Assembly: GCA_034933685.1 (NCBI GenBank) | Contig: JAYFNB010000005.1 | Coordinates: 124,001-188,000, forward strand | Length of the DNA: 64,000 nt | DNA from: UBA8514 sp034933685 | GTDB taxonomy: Bacteria; Bacillota; Clostridia; Lachnospirales; Anaerotignaceae | Reading direction: 5' to 3' | Shown: positions 8,512 through 16,812 of the stretch, in pieces | How positions within the stretch are numbered: the stretch's first letter is position 1 | How the letters are laid out: each line of letters starts with the position of its first letter | The notes under the pieces: generated by a model | What the model saw: the letters and a program-made list of their open reading frames with translations, nothing else | Told to the model about the DNA's origin: nothing | The model's database searches: none | Made by a program: the position numbers and the translations under genes

Positions 8512-9474
8512 GTGAAGGAAATTAAAATAAGCGCAATAAAAGGTATAAAAATCGGCAACGCACAAAATACAGAAGGAGCAACAGGCTGTACTGCCATCAT
8601 TTGCGAAAACGGAGCATGGGCAGGCATTGATGTACGTGGCGGCGGACCTGCCTCACGTGAAACCGAGCTTTTAAAACCAGTTAACATGGTACAGCAAATT
8701 CATTGTGTTATGCTTAGCGGCGGAAGTGCCTATGGTCTTGACGCCAGTGGCGGCTCAATGCAATACTTAGAGGAAAAAGGCATAGGGTTTAATGTAGGTG
8801 TTGGAATTGTGCCAATTGTTTGCGGCGCGTCCCTTTTTGACCTTGTTGTAGGCGACTCAAAATGCCGTCCAGACAAGGCAATGGGTTATGCGGCATGCCT
8901 TGCAGCCGAAAAAGGTGAAGAGCCTGAGCAAGGCAATTTTGGTGCTGGTACGGGTGCATCTGTTGGTAAGTTTTTAGGCATGGACTACATGATGAAAAGT
9001 GGACTTGGAACATATGCTGTACAAATTGGAGAGCTTCAAGTTGGAGCAATAGTTGCTGTTAATGCCCTTGGCGATGTAATTGATGTTGACACTGGAAAGC
9101 GTATTGCAGGTATACTTACGGAAGATAAAACAGCAATCCGTAATACTCCAGAGATTATGTATGCCCAGTACGACAGTGGTCGTGACGTGTTTAAAGGAAA
9201 CACAACTATTGGTTGTGTAATTACCAATGGAAAAATAACTAAAACTCAGGCAAATAAAATTGCTTCCATGGCGCATAACGGCTATGCAAGGGCTATTAAC
9301 CCAGTGCATACATCTGCCGATGGTGACTCTATTTTTGTTATGGCAACAGGAGAAGTTGAAGTAAGCGAAGACGCACTAGGTACATTGGCGGCAGAAGTAA
9401 TGGCAAAAGCCATAAATAATGCAGTGCTTCATGCAAACGCCGCGTATGGACTTAAATGTGCAAAGGATTTTTAA
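8512..9474 (+). CDS. P1-family (DmpA/L-aminopeptidase-D-esterase) peptidase
   Basis: Cytoplasmic N-terminal-nucleophile hydrolase of 320 aa. It has the glycine-rich GCTAIICENGAWAGIDVRGG start, the oxyanion region LSGGSAYGLDASGG (69-81) and the autoprocessing site GNTTIG, with Asn230-Thr231 expected to split the chain so that Thr231 becomes the nucleophile, as in related P1 enzymes. A long C-terminal helix region (KIASMAHNGYARAI) follows. No signal peptide. Start is GTG at 8512 after AAGAGG. Its position behind an OPT transporter suggests cleavage of imported peptides; family members also act on amides and beta-peptides. Confidence 0.9.
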   Translation: MKEIKISAIKGIKIGNAQNTEGATGCTAIICENGAWAGIDVRGGGPASRETELLKPVNMVQQIHCVMLSGGSAYGLDASGGSMQYLEEKGIGFNVGVGIVPIVCGASLFDLVVGDSKCRPDKAMGYAACLAAEKGEEPEQGNFGAGTGASVGKFLGMDYMMKSGLGTYAVQIGELQVGAIVAVNALGDVIDVDTGKRIAGILTEDKTAIRNTPEIMYAQYDSGRDVFKGNTTIGCVITNGKITKTQANKIASMAHNGYARAINPVHTSADGDSIFVMATGEVEVSEDALGTLAAEVMAKAINNAVLHANAAYGLKCAKDF

Positions 9475-9483
9475 TTTTAAAAC

Positions 9484-9562
9484 CCTTGGGCGTCGCCCAA
9501 ACCCACTTGTTTTTGAAAAAAGCAAGACCAAAAACTTAACTAAAACCGCATGGATATGGGTT
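9484..9562 (+). repeat. Dispersed intergenic repeat, copy A (truncated)
   Basis: Begins 9 nt after the P1 peptidase stop. It contains the hairpin TTGGGCGTCGCCCAA, then ACCCACTTG, a CTTGC-like/GCAAG hairpin and AAACCGCAT. It matches copy B (31817), and the reverse complement of the right-hand parts of copies C (39002-39262) and D (60846-61042). It ends in a degenerate version of the CCGCAT..ATGCGG hairpin. Confidence 0.8.
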
Positions 9563-9580
9563 TTACTATATTAACACAAA

Positions 9581-9617
9581 AAAAATTGCCAAGGATAACT
9601 CCAAGGCAATTTTTTTG
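9581..9617. terminator. Bidirectional terminator between convergent genes
   Basis: AAAAATTGCC and GGCAATTTTTTT form an A/T-flanked stem with an inner GG/CC pair. It can stop transcription of the plus-strand peptidase and the minus-strand panB. Confidence 0.8.
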
Positions 9618-9696
9618 TGTGTTGGGATAAAGAAATTTTAATATATCAAAGGTATTAACCCCTTGATTTCTAAGTTTAATTGGTTTAATTTAGATA

Positions 9697-10521
9697 TTAG
9701 TCATCTAAACCTTCAACCTTTGTGTTGTATGAATATTCAGGTGTTGGGAAAGTTCCTTCAACAACTTCTTTGTGGTATGTGTTAAATGCATCAATAATCT
9801 GTGGTCTAAGGTCTGCAAACTTTTTAGCAAACTTAGGAACCCACTCGTACATGCCAAGCATATCCTGTAAAATAAGTGCCTGCACTTCACACTCTGGACC
9901 AGCGCCAATTCCAATAACAGGAATGCCAATATTTTTTCTGATGTACTGTGTTACAGAAACAGGAACGCCTTCAATCATAATTAAAAATGCGCCTGCATCT
10001 TCAATAGCTTTTGCGTCTTCCAAAAGCGCTTCAACAGCTTCCATGCTCTTGCCCTGTACCTTAAAGCCACCCATCATGCTTGTTGTTTGTGGTGTAAGAC
10101 CAATGTGTCCACAAACAGGAATACCTGCTTCAACAATACCTTTAATAACAGCCGCAGAACGTTTTCCGCCTTCAAGCTTAATAGCGTCACATCCAATTCC
10201 TGTAAAAAGCCTGTTTGCACTTATAATTCCTTGCTCAACAGAAACATTGTAAGCACCAAAAGGCATATCTCCTATAATAAACTTGTTTGGCGCACCTCTT
10301 TTAACTGATTTTCCATGGTGAACGATGTCTTCAACTGTTACACCAACTGTTCCTTCGTAACCAAGCATTGTCATTCCAAGTGAATCACCAATAAGAATCA
10401 TTTCAATATCACTAGCTTCAACCATTGTAGCTGAAGTGTAGTCATAGCAAGTAACAAGGGTATATCTGTTTCCATTTTCCTTTGTTGCTCTAATGTCAGG
10501 TACTGTAACTTTCTTATTCAT
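9697..10521 (-). CDS. panB: 3-Methyl-2-oxobutanoate hydroxymethyltransferase
   Basis: First committed enzyme of pantothenate synthesis: it transfers a hydroxymethyl group from methylene-tetrahydrofolate to 2-oxoisovalerate to give ketopantoate. At 274 aa it has the usual length. Family motifs are LVTCYDYTSA, the Mg-binding GDSLGMTMLGYEGT, GAYNVS, KLEGG, CGHIGLTPQ and GIGAGPECEVQALILQDMLGM. There is no panC or panD nearby, so the remaining steps must be encoded elsewhere. It has its own consensus promoter (10718-10746) and a leader of about 190 nt after the GntR-family gene, so it may be regulated by that protein. Confidence 0.97.
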   Translation of the reverse strand: MNKKVTVPDIRATKENGNRYTLVTCYDYTSATMVEASDIEMILIGDSLGMTMLGYEGTVGVTVEDIVHHGKSVKRGAPNKFIIGDMPFGAYNVSVEQGIISANRLFTGIGCDAIKLEGGKRSAAVIKGIVEAGIPVCGHIGLTPQTTSMMGGFKVQGKSMEAVEALLEDAKAIEDAGAFLIMIEGVPVSVTQYIRKNIGIPVIGIGAGPECEVQALILQDMLGMYEWVPKFAKKFADLRPQIIDAFNTYHKEVVEGTFPTPEYSYNTKVEGLDD

Positions 10522-10717
10522 TATAAATTCCCCATCCTTTCAAAATACCGTGATTACGGTTACTAAACATTGATATTAATTAATCAGCGTTCAAATAATA
10601 TTAAGCTACAAAGCCACATCTATGTAAGCCCTCGCCTTATTAATTATACTTAACAAAAATCAGACTTTTAATCCTTATGCTAATAAAAAATTAAGGATGA
10701 CTTTTGTCATTTAAATG

Positions 10718-10762
10718 ATTATATCCCACCTCTTGTTCAATGTCAATACGTTGTTCAACAAC
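10718..10762 (-). promoter_or_regulatory. Consensus promoter of panB with adjoining palindrome
   Basis: On the minus strand TTGACA (10746-10741) and TATAAT (10723-10718) are exactly 17 bp apart, a perfect sigma-A promoter. Just upstream is the 13-bp palindrome GTTGTTGAACAAC (10762-10750). A related TTGAACAAG lies inside the spacer. The palindrome resembles sites bound by FCD-type GntR regulators, and such a gene lies next door. The leader (about 10711-10522) also holds small hairpins ATGACAAAAGTCAT and ACCGTGATTACGGT (plus strand) but no riboswitch I recognise. Confidence 0.65.
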
Positions 10763-10808
10763 TTTTAATACAAAAATTTCATAACTTTTTAAGAAATTTT
10801 CTACCTAA

Positions 10809-11483
10809 TTACTTATCTGCACCCTGCATAAGCTTGCAAGCATGCATCATGTGCAAACGCATAGCAGTTCTTGCACCATCAGCATCACGTTTTTCCATAA
10901 ACTGCATAACAAGGCGGTGGTCACGCAGTGTTTCAATTCTGAGCTCTTCGTTGTTTTGAGATATTACAACGCTAAGATAAATTGCCTGCAACAAAACAGG
11001 TATAAGCTTATTCATGTACTCGTTATGGGTAGCCTTGGCTATTGCCTTATGAAATTCCTGTTCTTCCTTTGTTCTGTCAACATTTTCTGCTATTTTTTCT
11101 TCCAGAATGTTTCCCAGCTTAATTATGTTTCTAATTTCCTTTTCAGTAGCACGTAAGGTTGCATAATACGCCGCCTCAGGTTCGATTATAATTCGCATTT
11201 CGTATAAATCTTTTATGTTGCCTTTTTTTGTGGCAAAAGTATTTACATCATGCTTTCCATCCGCTAAATCCTCCACCACAAAGGTTCCCTTACCACGCTT
11301 AATCTCCAGTAAACCATTGGTAGATAATATTCGTATTGCCTCTCTCAAAGTTGCCCTATTAACATTCAACTCTTTGGAAAAATCATTTTCGTTAGGTAGT
11401 TTGTCCCCTTGGTTAAAACGTTTTTCCACAGTAATCATTGCATATATATCATCAGCTATTAGTTCCGATAATGCCTTTGGCAT
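10809..11483 (-). CDS. GntR-family regulator, FadR/FCD subfamily
   Basis: Transcription factor of 224 aa. The N-terminal winged helix (about 1-70) shows GDKLPNENDFSKELNVNRATLREAI and the wing RGKGTFV. The C-terminal all-helical FCD ligand domain (about 85-215) shows LYEMRIIIEPEAA, the metal-binding pattern E-x-FH-x-AI with His near 145, and DHRLVMQFMEKRD. Start ATG at 11483 has AGGAGG 6 nt upstream; the frame extends further to 11513 without a ribosome site. FCD regulators usually bind small carboxylates. Candidate targets are panB (palindrome at 10750) and the adjacent fatty acid operon; both are inference. Confidence 0.92.
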   Translation of the reverse strand: MPKALSELIADDIYAMITVEKRFNQGDKLPNENDFSKELNVNRATLREAIRILSTNGLLEIKRGKGTFVVEDLADGKHDVNTFATKKGNIKDLYEMRIIIEPEAAYYATLRATEKEIRNIIKLGNILEEKIAENVDRTKEEQEFHKAIAKATHNEYMNKLIPVLLQAIYLSVVISQNNEELRIETLRDHRLVMQFMEKRDADGARTAMRLHMMHACKLMQGADK

Positions 11484-11573
11484 AAGTTGCCTCCTAAAAT
11501 TTATAATGAACAATACCCATACTACTACAAAGAAATATTTTTTTCAATAGGAGTATTTCTTATACATGCACAA

Positions 11574-11596
11574 GGCACATGCTGTTAGCATGTGCC
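11574..11596. terminator. 10-bp hairpin spanning the accA stop codon
   Basis: GGCACATGCT and AGCATGTGCC pair perfectly around a 3-nt loop. On the minus strand the accA stop codon TAA lies in the loop. No strong U-tract follows (TTGTGCATG), so it is a weak terminator at best; it could be a processing or stability element at the end of the long operon. Confidence 0.5.
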
Positions 11597-12391
11597 CTCG
11601 TCAAACTCTCCAAATTTTCTGAATCTTTCGTACCTTTGCTCAATCAATTCTTCTTTGCTAAGGGCAAAAAGCGCTTTAAACTCATTAATAAGGCTTTCTT
11701 TAATTATATCTGTAGTAAATTTAAGGTTATTTTCAATTCCCTCTGGTGCTTCTGGAATAATTTTTTCTATAACTCCATTTTTAATAAGGTCGTTGGCTGT
11801 AATTTTCATAAGCTCTGCCGCCTCGCCGCTACGTAAAGGATTTCGCCACAAAATGCTGGCAAATCCTTCTGGTGAAAGCACTGCATACATGCCATTATCT
11901 AACATCCAAACTCTGTCGCCTGCCGCCAATGCCAATGCACCGCCGCTTCCGCCTTCGCCAATAAAAATACTTATTATCGGGGTTTTTATGCCTGCAGTTT
12001 CAAATAGGCACCTAGCTATAGCTTCACCCTGTCCTCTCTCTTCTGCACCAATTCCAGGGTACGCGCCCGAGGTATTAATAAGGGTAACTACAGGGCGGTT
12101 AAATTTCTCTGCCTGTTTCATAAGGCGCAACGCCTTACGGTAACCCTCAGGATTTGGCGAACCAAATCTTCTGCTTACATTTTCTTCAAGGGTACGTCCT
12201 TTTTGCACGCCTATTACTGTAACTGGCATTCCGTTAAGACTGGCAATTCCACCAACAATCGCCTTATCGTCTGCAAAATATCTGTCTCCATGAAGTTCTA
12301 TAAAATCATCAAATATTTCTTCAATAAATTCCAGCGAAGTAGGTCTGGTTACTTTTCTTGCTTTAGCCATTACATCTGCCGCATTACTCAT
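11585..12391 (-). CDS. accA: Acetyl-CoA carboxylase carboxyltransferase subunit alpha
   Basis: Alpha half of the carboxyltransferase that moves carbon dioxide from biotin to acetyl-CoA, giving malonyl-CoA. It is 268 aa, shorter at the N-terminus than the E. coli protein but normal for Clostridia. It shows RPTSLEFIEEIFDDFIELHGDR, the crotonase-fold GGIASLNGMPVTVIG, INTSGAYPGIGAEERGQ and GEGGSGGALAL. Start ATG at 12391 follows AAGGAGG and overlaps the accD stop by 8 nt, so translation is coupled. A longer frame to 12433 lies inside accD. Last gene of the fatty acid operon. Confidence 0.96.
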   Translation of the reverse strand: MSNAADVMAKARKVTRPTSLEFIEEIFDDFIELHGDRYFADDKAIVGGIASLNGMPVTVIGVQKGRTLEENVSRRFGSPNPEGYRKALRLMKQAEKFNRPVVTLINTSGAYPGIGAEERGQGEAIARCLFETAGIKTPIISIFIGEGGSGGALALAAGDRVWMLDNGMYAVLSPEGFASILWRNPLRSGEAAELMKITANDLIKNGVIEKIIPEAPEGIENNLKFTTDIIKESLINEFKALFALSKEELIEQRYERFRKFGEFDEGTC

Positions 12392-13262
12392 TGTAACCCT
12401 CCTTTTTGCTGTGAAGCGCAAGCAGTTTACCAAGCACTTCTTTCATTTCATTTCTTTTAACAATTTTGTCTACAAAGCCGTGTTCCAACTGAAACTCTGC
12501 CTTTTGGAAGCCCTCTGGAAGTTTTTCGTTAATTGTTCCTTCAATAACTCGCTGACCAGCAAAGCCGATAGTTGCCTTTGGTTCGGCAATTATAATATCA
12601 CCAAGGCTTGCAAAGCTTGCACTTACGCCGCCTGTTGTTGGGTCTGTCATAACTGCAATGTACAATAATCCTGCTTCACTATGTTTTTTAAGTGCCGCAC
12701 TTGTTTTTGCCATCTGCATAAGAGAAATAATCCCCTCCTGCATTCTGGCTCCGCCTGACGTAGTAAAAATAACAATAGGAAGGTTCATGCTTGTGGAACG
12801 TTCAATAGAGCGAGTTATTTTTTCACCAACTACAGAACCCATTGAACCCATCATAAAATTACTGTCCATAACGGAAATAACTGTATCCTGCCCGTTAATT
12901 TTACATCTTCCGCTAACTACGCCTTCTTTAATACCGCTTTTTTCTTGTGCTTTTTCAATTATTTTATCGTAGTCTGGGTAACCCATTGGGTCTTTTGAAA
13001 TCATGTTTTTGTCATACTCGATAAAACTGCCCTCATCGCAGGTAACTGCAATTCTTTCCATTGCAGACATGCGAAAATGACCGCCGCATTTTGGACAAAC
13101 CTTAAAGTCACTCATTTCCTTTTGGTAAATAAGGTTTTTGCAGTGGCCACATTTTACCCACATACCATCGGGTATACTTGGGTTTTCAATTTCCTCCGCA
13201 ACAGGCTCTTTTCTTTGCGGACGTTCCAACATTATATAATTTTTCTTCTTAAATAGGTTCAT
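12384..13262 (-). CDS. accD: Acetyl-CoA carboxylase carboxyltransferase subunit beta
   Basis: Beta half of the carboxyltransferase, 292 aa. An N-terminal zinc ribbon has paired cysteines CGHC and CPKCGG (residues about 39-60). The crotonase-like domain follows with TTSGGARMQEGIISLMQMAKT and DPTTGGVSASFASLGD. ATG at 13262 is preceded by CAGGTGAG at a suitable distance; a GTG two codons earlier is possible. It follows accC by 13 nt and overlaps accA. The ratio of the two subunits is probably set by this coupling. Confidence 0.96.
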   Translation of the reverse strand: MNLFKKKNYIMLERPQRKEPVAEEIENPSIPDGMWVKCGHCKNLIYQKEMSDFKVCPKCGGHFRMSAMERIAVTCDEGSFIEYDKNMISKDPMGYPDYDKIIEKAQEKSGIKEGVVSGRCKINGQDTVISVMDSNFMMGSMGSVVGEKITRSIERSTSMNLPIVIFTTSGGARMQEGIISLMQMAKTSAALKKHSEAGLLYIAVMTDPTTGGVSASFASLGDIIIAEPKATIGFAGQRVIEGTINEKLPEGFQKAEFQLEHGFVDKIVKRNEMKEVLGKLLALHSKKEGYNE

Positions 13263-13275
13263 CAGCACTCACCTG

Positions 13276-14622
13276 CTACTTTATTATTTCGTTGGCAATA
13301 AAACTTGTATCAAATAGACCAGCCAAATATTTTTCGTTGGTCAGTATTTTTTCTTGAAACTCAATGTTTGTATCCACGCCCTCAATAACAAACTCGTAAA
13401 GACATCTGCGCATTTTTTCAATGGCCTCTGCACGGGTGTTTCCATAGGTAATAACCTTGGCAATCATTGAATCGTAATACGGCAATATATTACATCCTGC
13501 ATAAACCGCACTGTCAATTCTTACGCCAAGCCCGCCACCTGGCACTAAAAGGAAGTCAATTTTTCCTGGGCTTGGAGCAAAGTTTTTCTCTGGGTTTTCC
13601 GCATTAATTCTGCATTCAATGGCATGACCTTTTATAACAACATCTTTTTGCTTAATTGTCATTTTCTGCCCTTCTGCAATTCTAATTTGTTCCTTAACAA
13701 TGTCTATTCCTGTTATCATTTCAGTTACAGGATGTTCCACCTGTATACGTGTATTCATTTCCATAAAGTAGAAATTTCCACTTTTTTCATACAAAAACTC
13801 AATTGTGCCTGCACTTTTGTAGCCAACTGCCTTTGCGGCCTTTACCGCCGCATCACCCATTGCTTTACGCACATCTTCGTTAAGGGCTGGAGATGGCGCT
13901 TCTTCTAAAACCTTTTGGTTTCTTCTTTGAAGAGAACAGTCACGCTCTCCTAAGTGAATAACATTGCCAAACTCATCACCTAAAATTTGTATTTCAATAT
14001 GGCGTGCATTTTCAACTACCTTTTCCATGTACATAGTATCGTCGCCAAACGCAGCCTTCGTTTCACTTTTAGCACTTTCGTATGCCGCTTCAAGGTCTTC
14101 CTCACTGCGTACAATACGTATGCCTTTGCCACCGCCGCCTGCTGAAGCTTTTACCATAACTGGATAGCCTAGTTTTTTTGCAACCTCTTTTGCCTTTTGG
14201 GAATCTTCCACAACACCGTCACTGCCTGGTATAACTGGAACTTTCGCCTCAATCATAAGCTCTCGTGCGTTAGATTTATTACCCATCTTGTCAATTGTTT
14301 CTGCGTCTGGGCCAATAAATTTTATATTGCATTCGGTACACATTGCGGCAAAAATACTGTTTTCCGCAAGAAAGCCAAACCCAGGGTGAATAGCTTGTGC
14401 CTTTGTAGCAACTGCCGCACTTATAATGTTTTGCATGTTAAGGTAGCTGTCGTTACTTTTTGCTGGGCCTATGCAAACGGCCTCATCTGCCAATTGGGTA
14501 TGCAGTGCATCTCTATCCGGCTCGGAAAAAACAGCAACTGTCTTTATGCCCATTTCTCTGCAAGCACGTATAATACGTACTGCTATTTCACCTCTGTTGG
14601 CAATTAATATTTTAGAAAACAC
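13276..14622 (-). CDS. accC: Acetyl-CoA carboxylase biotin carboxylase subunit
   Basis: ATP-grasp enzyme that carboxylates the biotin on AccB, 448 aa, the usual length. Features are the N-terminal ILIANRGEIAVRIIRACRE, the flexible glycine loop VMVKASAGGGGKGIRI, and the active-site MEMNTRIQVEHPVTE. The start is GTG at 14622 after GAGGTGG at 5 nt. It lies 16 nt after fabZ. Placement inside a fab operon argues for a role in fatty acid synthesis rather than a pyruvate or propionyl carboxylase. Confidence 0.97.
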   Translation of the reverse strand: MFSKILIANRGEIAVRIIRACREMGIKTVAVFSEPDRDALHTQLADEAVCIGPAKSNDSYLNMQNIISAAVATKAQAIHPGFGFLAENSIFAAMCTECNIKFIGPDAETIDKMGNKSNARELMIEAKVPVIPGSDGVVEDSQKAKEVAKKLGYPVMVKASAGGGGKGIRIVRSEEDLEAAYESAKSETKAAFGDDTMYMEKVVENARHIEIQILGDEFGNVIHLGERDCSLQRRNQKVLEEAPSPALNEDVRKAMGDAAVKAAKAVGYKSAGTIEFLYEKSGNFYFMEMNTRIQVEHPVTEMITGIDIVKEQIRIAEGQKMTIKQKDVVIKGHAIECRINAENPEKNFAPSPGKIDFLLVPGGGLGVRIDSAVYAGCNILPYYDSMIAKVITYGNTRAEAIEKMRRCLYEFVIEGVDTNIEFQEKILTNEKYLAGLFDTSFIANEIIK

Positions 14623-14638
14623 TTAAACCACCTCAAAT

Positions 14639-15061
14639 TTATCCTATCATAAATGTTATTTCTGCTTCACAGGCTTTTTTGCCATCAACATATGCAACTG
14701 CCTTGCCAACGCCTGCAATGGATTTCAACTTAATAATTTCCAACTCAATGCGAAGGGTGTCTCCAGGCACTACCTTGCGTCTAAATTTAGCCTTGTCTAT
14801 ACCTCCAAAATAAGCAGTCTTGCCTTTGTATTCTTCCATGCTAAGCACCGCATATGCACCTGCCTGTGCCATAGCCTCCACAATAAGCACGCCTGGCATT
14901 ACAGGTTCGCTTGGAAAATGACCTACAAAATAAGGCTCATTCATAGTTACGTTTTTAATTGCTACCACACGTTCACCAGGTACAACTTCTTCAATTCTAT
15001 CTATCAGCAAAAACGGAGGTCTATGTGGAAGAACCTTCATTATATCATTAATATCATTCAT
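14639..15061 (-). CDS. fabZ: 3-Hydroxyacyl-ACP dehydratase FabZ
   Basis: Hot-dog fold dehydratase that removes water from 3-hydroxyacyl-ACP, giving trans-2-enoyl-ACP. It is 140 aa. It contains LPHRPPFLLIDRI, GHFPSEPVMPGVLIVEAMAQ with the catalytic His and Glu, and FRRKVVPGDTL. The second of two close ATGs (15061) is preferred because AAGGAG is 7 nt upstream; the first (15067) is only 1 nt from it. It is the only dehydratase in the operon, and no FabA, FabM or FabN-like isomerase is present, which bears on how unsaturated fatty acids are made. Confidence 0.96.
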   Translation of the reverse strand: MNDINDIMKVLPHRPPFLLIDRIEEVVPGERVVAIKNVTMNEPYFVGHFPSEPVMPGVLIVEAMAQAGAYAVLSMEEYKGKTAYFGGIDKAKFRRKVVPGDTLRIELEIIKLKSIAGVGKAVAYVDGKKACEAEITFMIG

Positions 15062-15100
15062 TTTCATTCTCCTTTTAAGGATGTGCCAAATAGTTTTGGT

Positions 15101-15559
15101 TTAAACTATTCTAAATAATGGCTGACCATATTCCACTAAAGCCTCAGGTGTTGCAAGCACTTGGGCAATTTCCCCGTCAAACTCACTTACTACCTCGTTC
15201 ATAATTTTCATAGCTTCAATTATGCAAAGCACATCGCCTTTTTTAACCTTAGAGCCAACGCTTACAAAGTTTGACTTTCCAGGTGCTGAACTTGCGTAAA
15301 AAGTTCCAACCAAAGGTGCTTTAACAACATTGCCGCCAAGGGTTTCAGCTTTTGGTTTTTCCATACTTTCTGTTTTTTGCACAACTACCTGCTTTTCCTG
15401 TGAAGAAACAGCTTCCGCAACAATAGGTGCAGATGTACTTACTGTATCCGCTGTGTTTTTGCTCATTTTAATAAATGCGCCGTTGTTTGAAAGCTCAAAG
15501 CTTCTTAAATTTGAAGAATCTATAATTCCAATAAGTTCTTTTATTTCGTTAAATTCCAT
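15101..15559 (-). CDS. accB: Biotin carboxyl carrier protein of acetyl-CoA carboxylase
   Basis: Carrier subunit of 152 aa. An N-terminal helix (EFNEIKELIGIIDSS) is joined by a Ser/Ala/Glu-rich linker (about 45-75) to the biotinyl domain. The biotinylated Lys is in CIIEAMKIMNEV, a slight variant of the usual EAMKMMNE. The ribosome site GGGAGG overlaps the 3' end of fabF, whose stop is 4 nt before this ATG. Partner of AccC and AccA/AccD in the same operon. Confidence 0.96.
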   Translation of the reverse strand: MEFNEIKELIGIIDSSNLRSFELSNNGAFIKMSKNTADTVSTSAPIVAEAVSSQEKQVVVQKTESMEKPKAETLGGNVVKAPLVGTFYASSAPGKSNFVSVGSKVKKGDVLCIIEAMKIMNEVVSEFDGEIAQVLATPEALVEYGQPLFRIV

Positions 15560-15563
15560 TACC

Positions 15564-16799
15564 TTATGCCTCCCACTTTTTCAAGCATAATACTGCATTG
15601 TGTCCACCAAAACCAAGAGAGTTGGATAATGTATAGTTTACACTAGCAGTCCTTGCACCTTCTGTTACATAATCAAGGTCACATTCCTCGTCTTTGTTTT
15701 CATAACCTATTGTAGGCGGAATTATATCATTTTGCAATGCAAAAATACAAGCTATTGCTTCAATTGCACCTGCCGCACCAAGTAAATGTCCTGTCATAGA
15801 CTTTGTAGAGGAAACTGGCACGCTATATGCTGTATCTCCAAATGCCCTTTTAATAGCCATTGTTTCGCCAATATCGTTATGGTGAGTTCCAGTTCCGTGG
15901 GCATTGATGTAGGAAACATCTTTTGCAGAAATTCCTGCCTCATTCATTGCCATAATCATTGCCTTTGCCGCACCTTCGCCATCTGGTGACGGTGCAGTTA
16001 CATGGTAAGCGTCACAAGTTGCACCATATCCAACAACTTCGCCATATATTTTTGCACCACGAGCCTGTGCGTGTTCAAGTTCTTCAAGCATAAGTATACC
16101 TGCACCATCACCCATAACAAAACCGCCACGTTCCTTATCGAAAGGTCTGCAAGCTTTTTTAGGGTCAGTTTCAGTAGAAAGTGCTGTTAGGTTTGCAAAA
16201 CCAGCAACTGCAATTTGGCCAATTGAAGCTTCTGTCCCACCTGCAATACAAATATCCAAGTATCCGTGCTTAATGTTTCTGTAAGCTTCGCCAATGGAAT
16301 TTGTGCCTGTTGCACAAGCTGTAACAATTGATGAACAAATGCCTTTTGCACCAAATTTAAGGGCAATGTTACCTGCCGCCATGTTGCCAATTGTCATTGG
16401 AATAAAAAGAGGAGAAACCTTAGATGGTCCTTTTTCCCCTAATTTTAAAATTTGTTCTTCCATGGTGTTAAGTCCGCCAATGCCACTTCCAACAATAACA
16501 CCAAAACGGTCATGGTCTATTTTTTCGCTGTCAAGCCCGCTCATTTCATACGCCTGACAAGCCGCCGCAACTCCATATATTGAAAACATATCGTTTCTCT
16601 TAAGTTCTTTTTTAGGTACGTATTTTTCAGCGTCAAAGTCTTTAATCTCTGCCGCAACTTTCACTTTAAAGTTTTCAGTATCAAACTTTTTAATATAATC
16701 TATACCGCACGCACCATTTTTAAGTCCGTCCCAAAAACTGTTTACGTCATTGCCAATAGGTGTAATTGCACCCATACCTGTAATAACACATCTTTTCAC
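15564..16799 (-). CDS. fabF: Beta-ketoacyl-ACP synthase II
   Basis: Elongating condensing enzyme, 411 aa. Active-site Cys162 is in SIVTACATGTNSIG; the two catalytic histidines are in NAHGTGTHHND and SMTGHLLGAAGA. The start is GTG at 16799 after AGGAGG. It is the only elongation synthase in the operon (no FabB), so it must act on both saturated and any unsaturated chains. It lies 13 nt after fabG. Confidence 0.97.
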   Translation of the reverse strand: MKRCVITGMGAITPIGNDVNSFWDGLKNGACGIDYIKKFDTENFKVKVAAEIKDFDAEKYVPKKELKRNDMFSIYGVAAACQAYEMSGLDSEKIDHDRFGVIVGSGIGGLNTMEEQILKLGEKGPSKVSPLFIPMTIGNMAAGNIALKFGAKGICSSIVTACATGTNSIGEAYRNIKHGYLDICIAGGTEASIGQIAVAGFANLTALSTETDPKKACRPFDKERGGFVMGDGAGILMLEELEHAQARGAKIYGEVVGYGATCDAYHVTAPSPDGEGAAKAMIMAMNEAGISAKDVSYINAHGTGTHHNDIGETMAIKRAFGDTAYSVPVSSTKSMTGHLLGAAGAIEAIACIFALQNDIIPPTIGYENKDEECDLDYVTEGARTASVNYTLSNSLGFGGHNAVLCLKKWEA

Positions 16800-16812
16800 T
16801 TTAAAGACCTCC

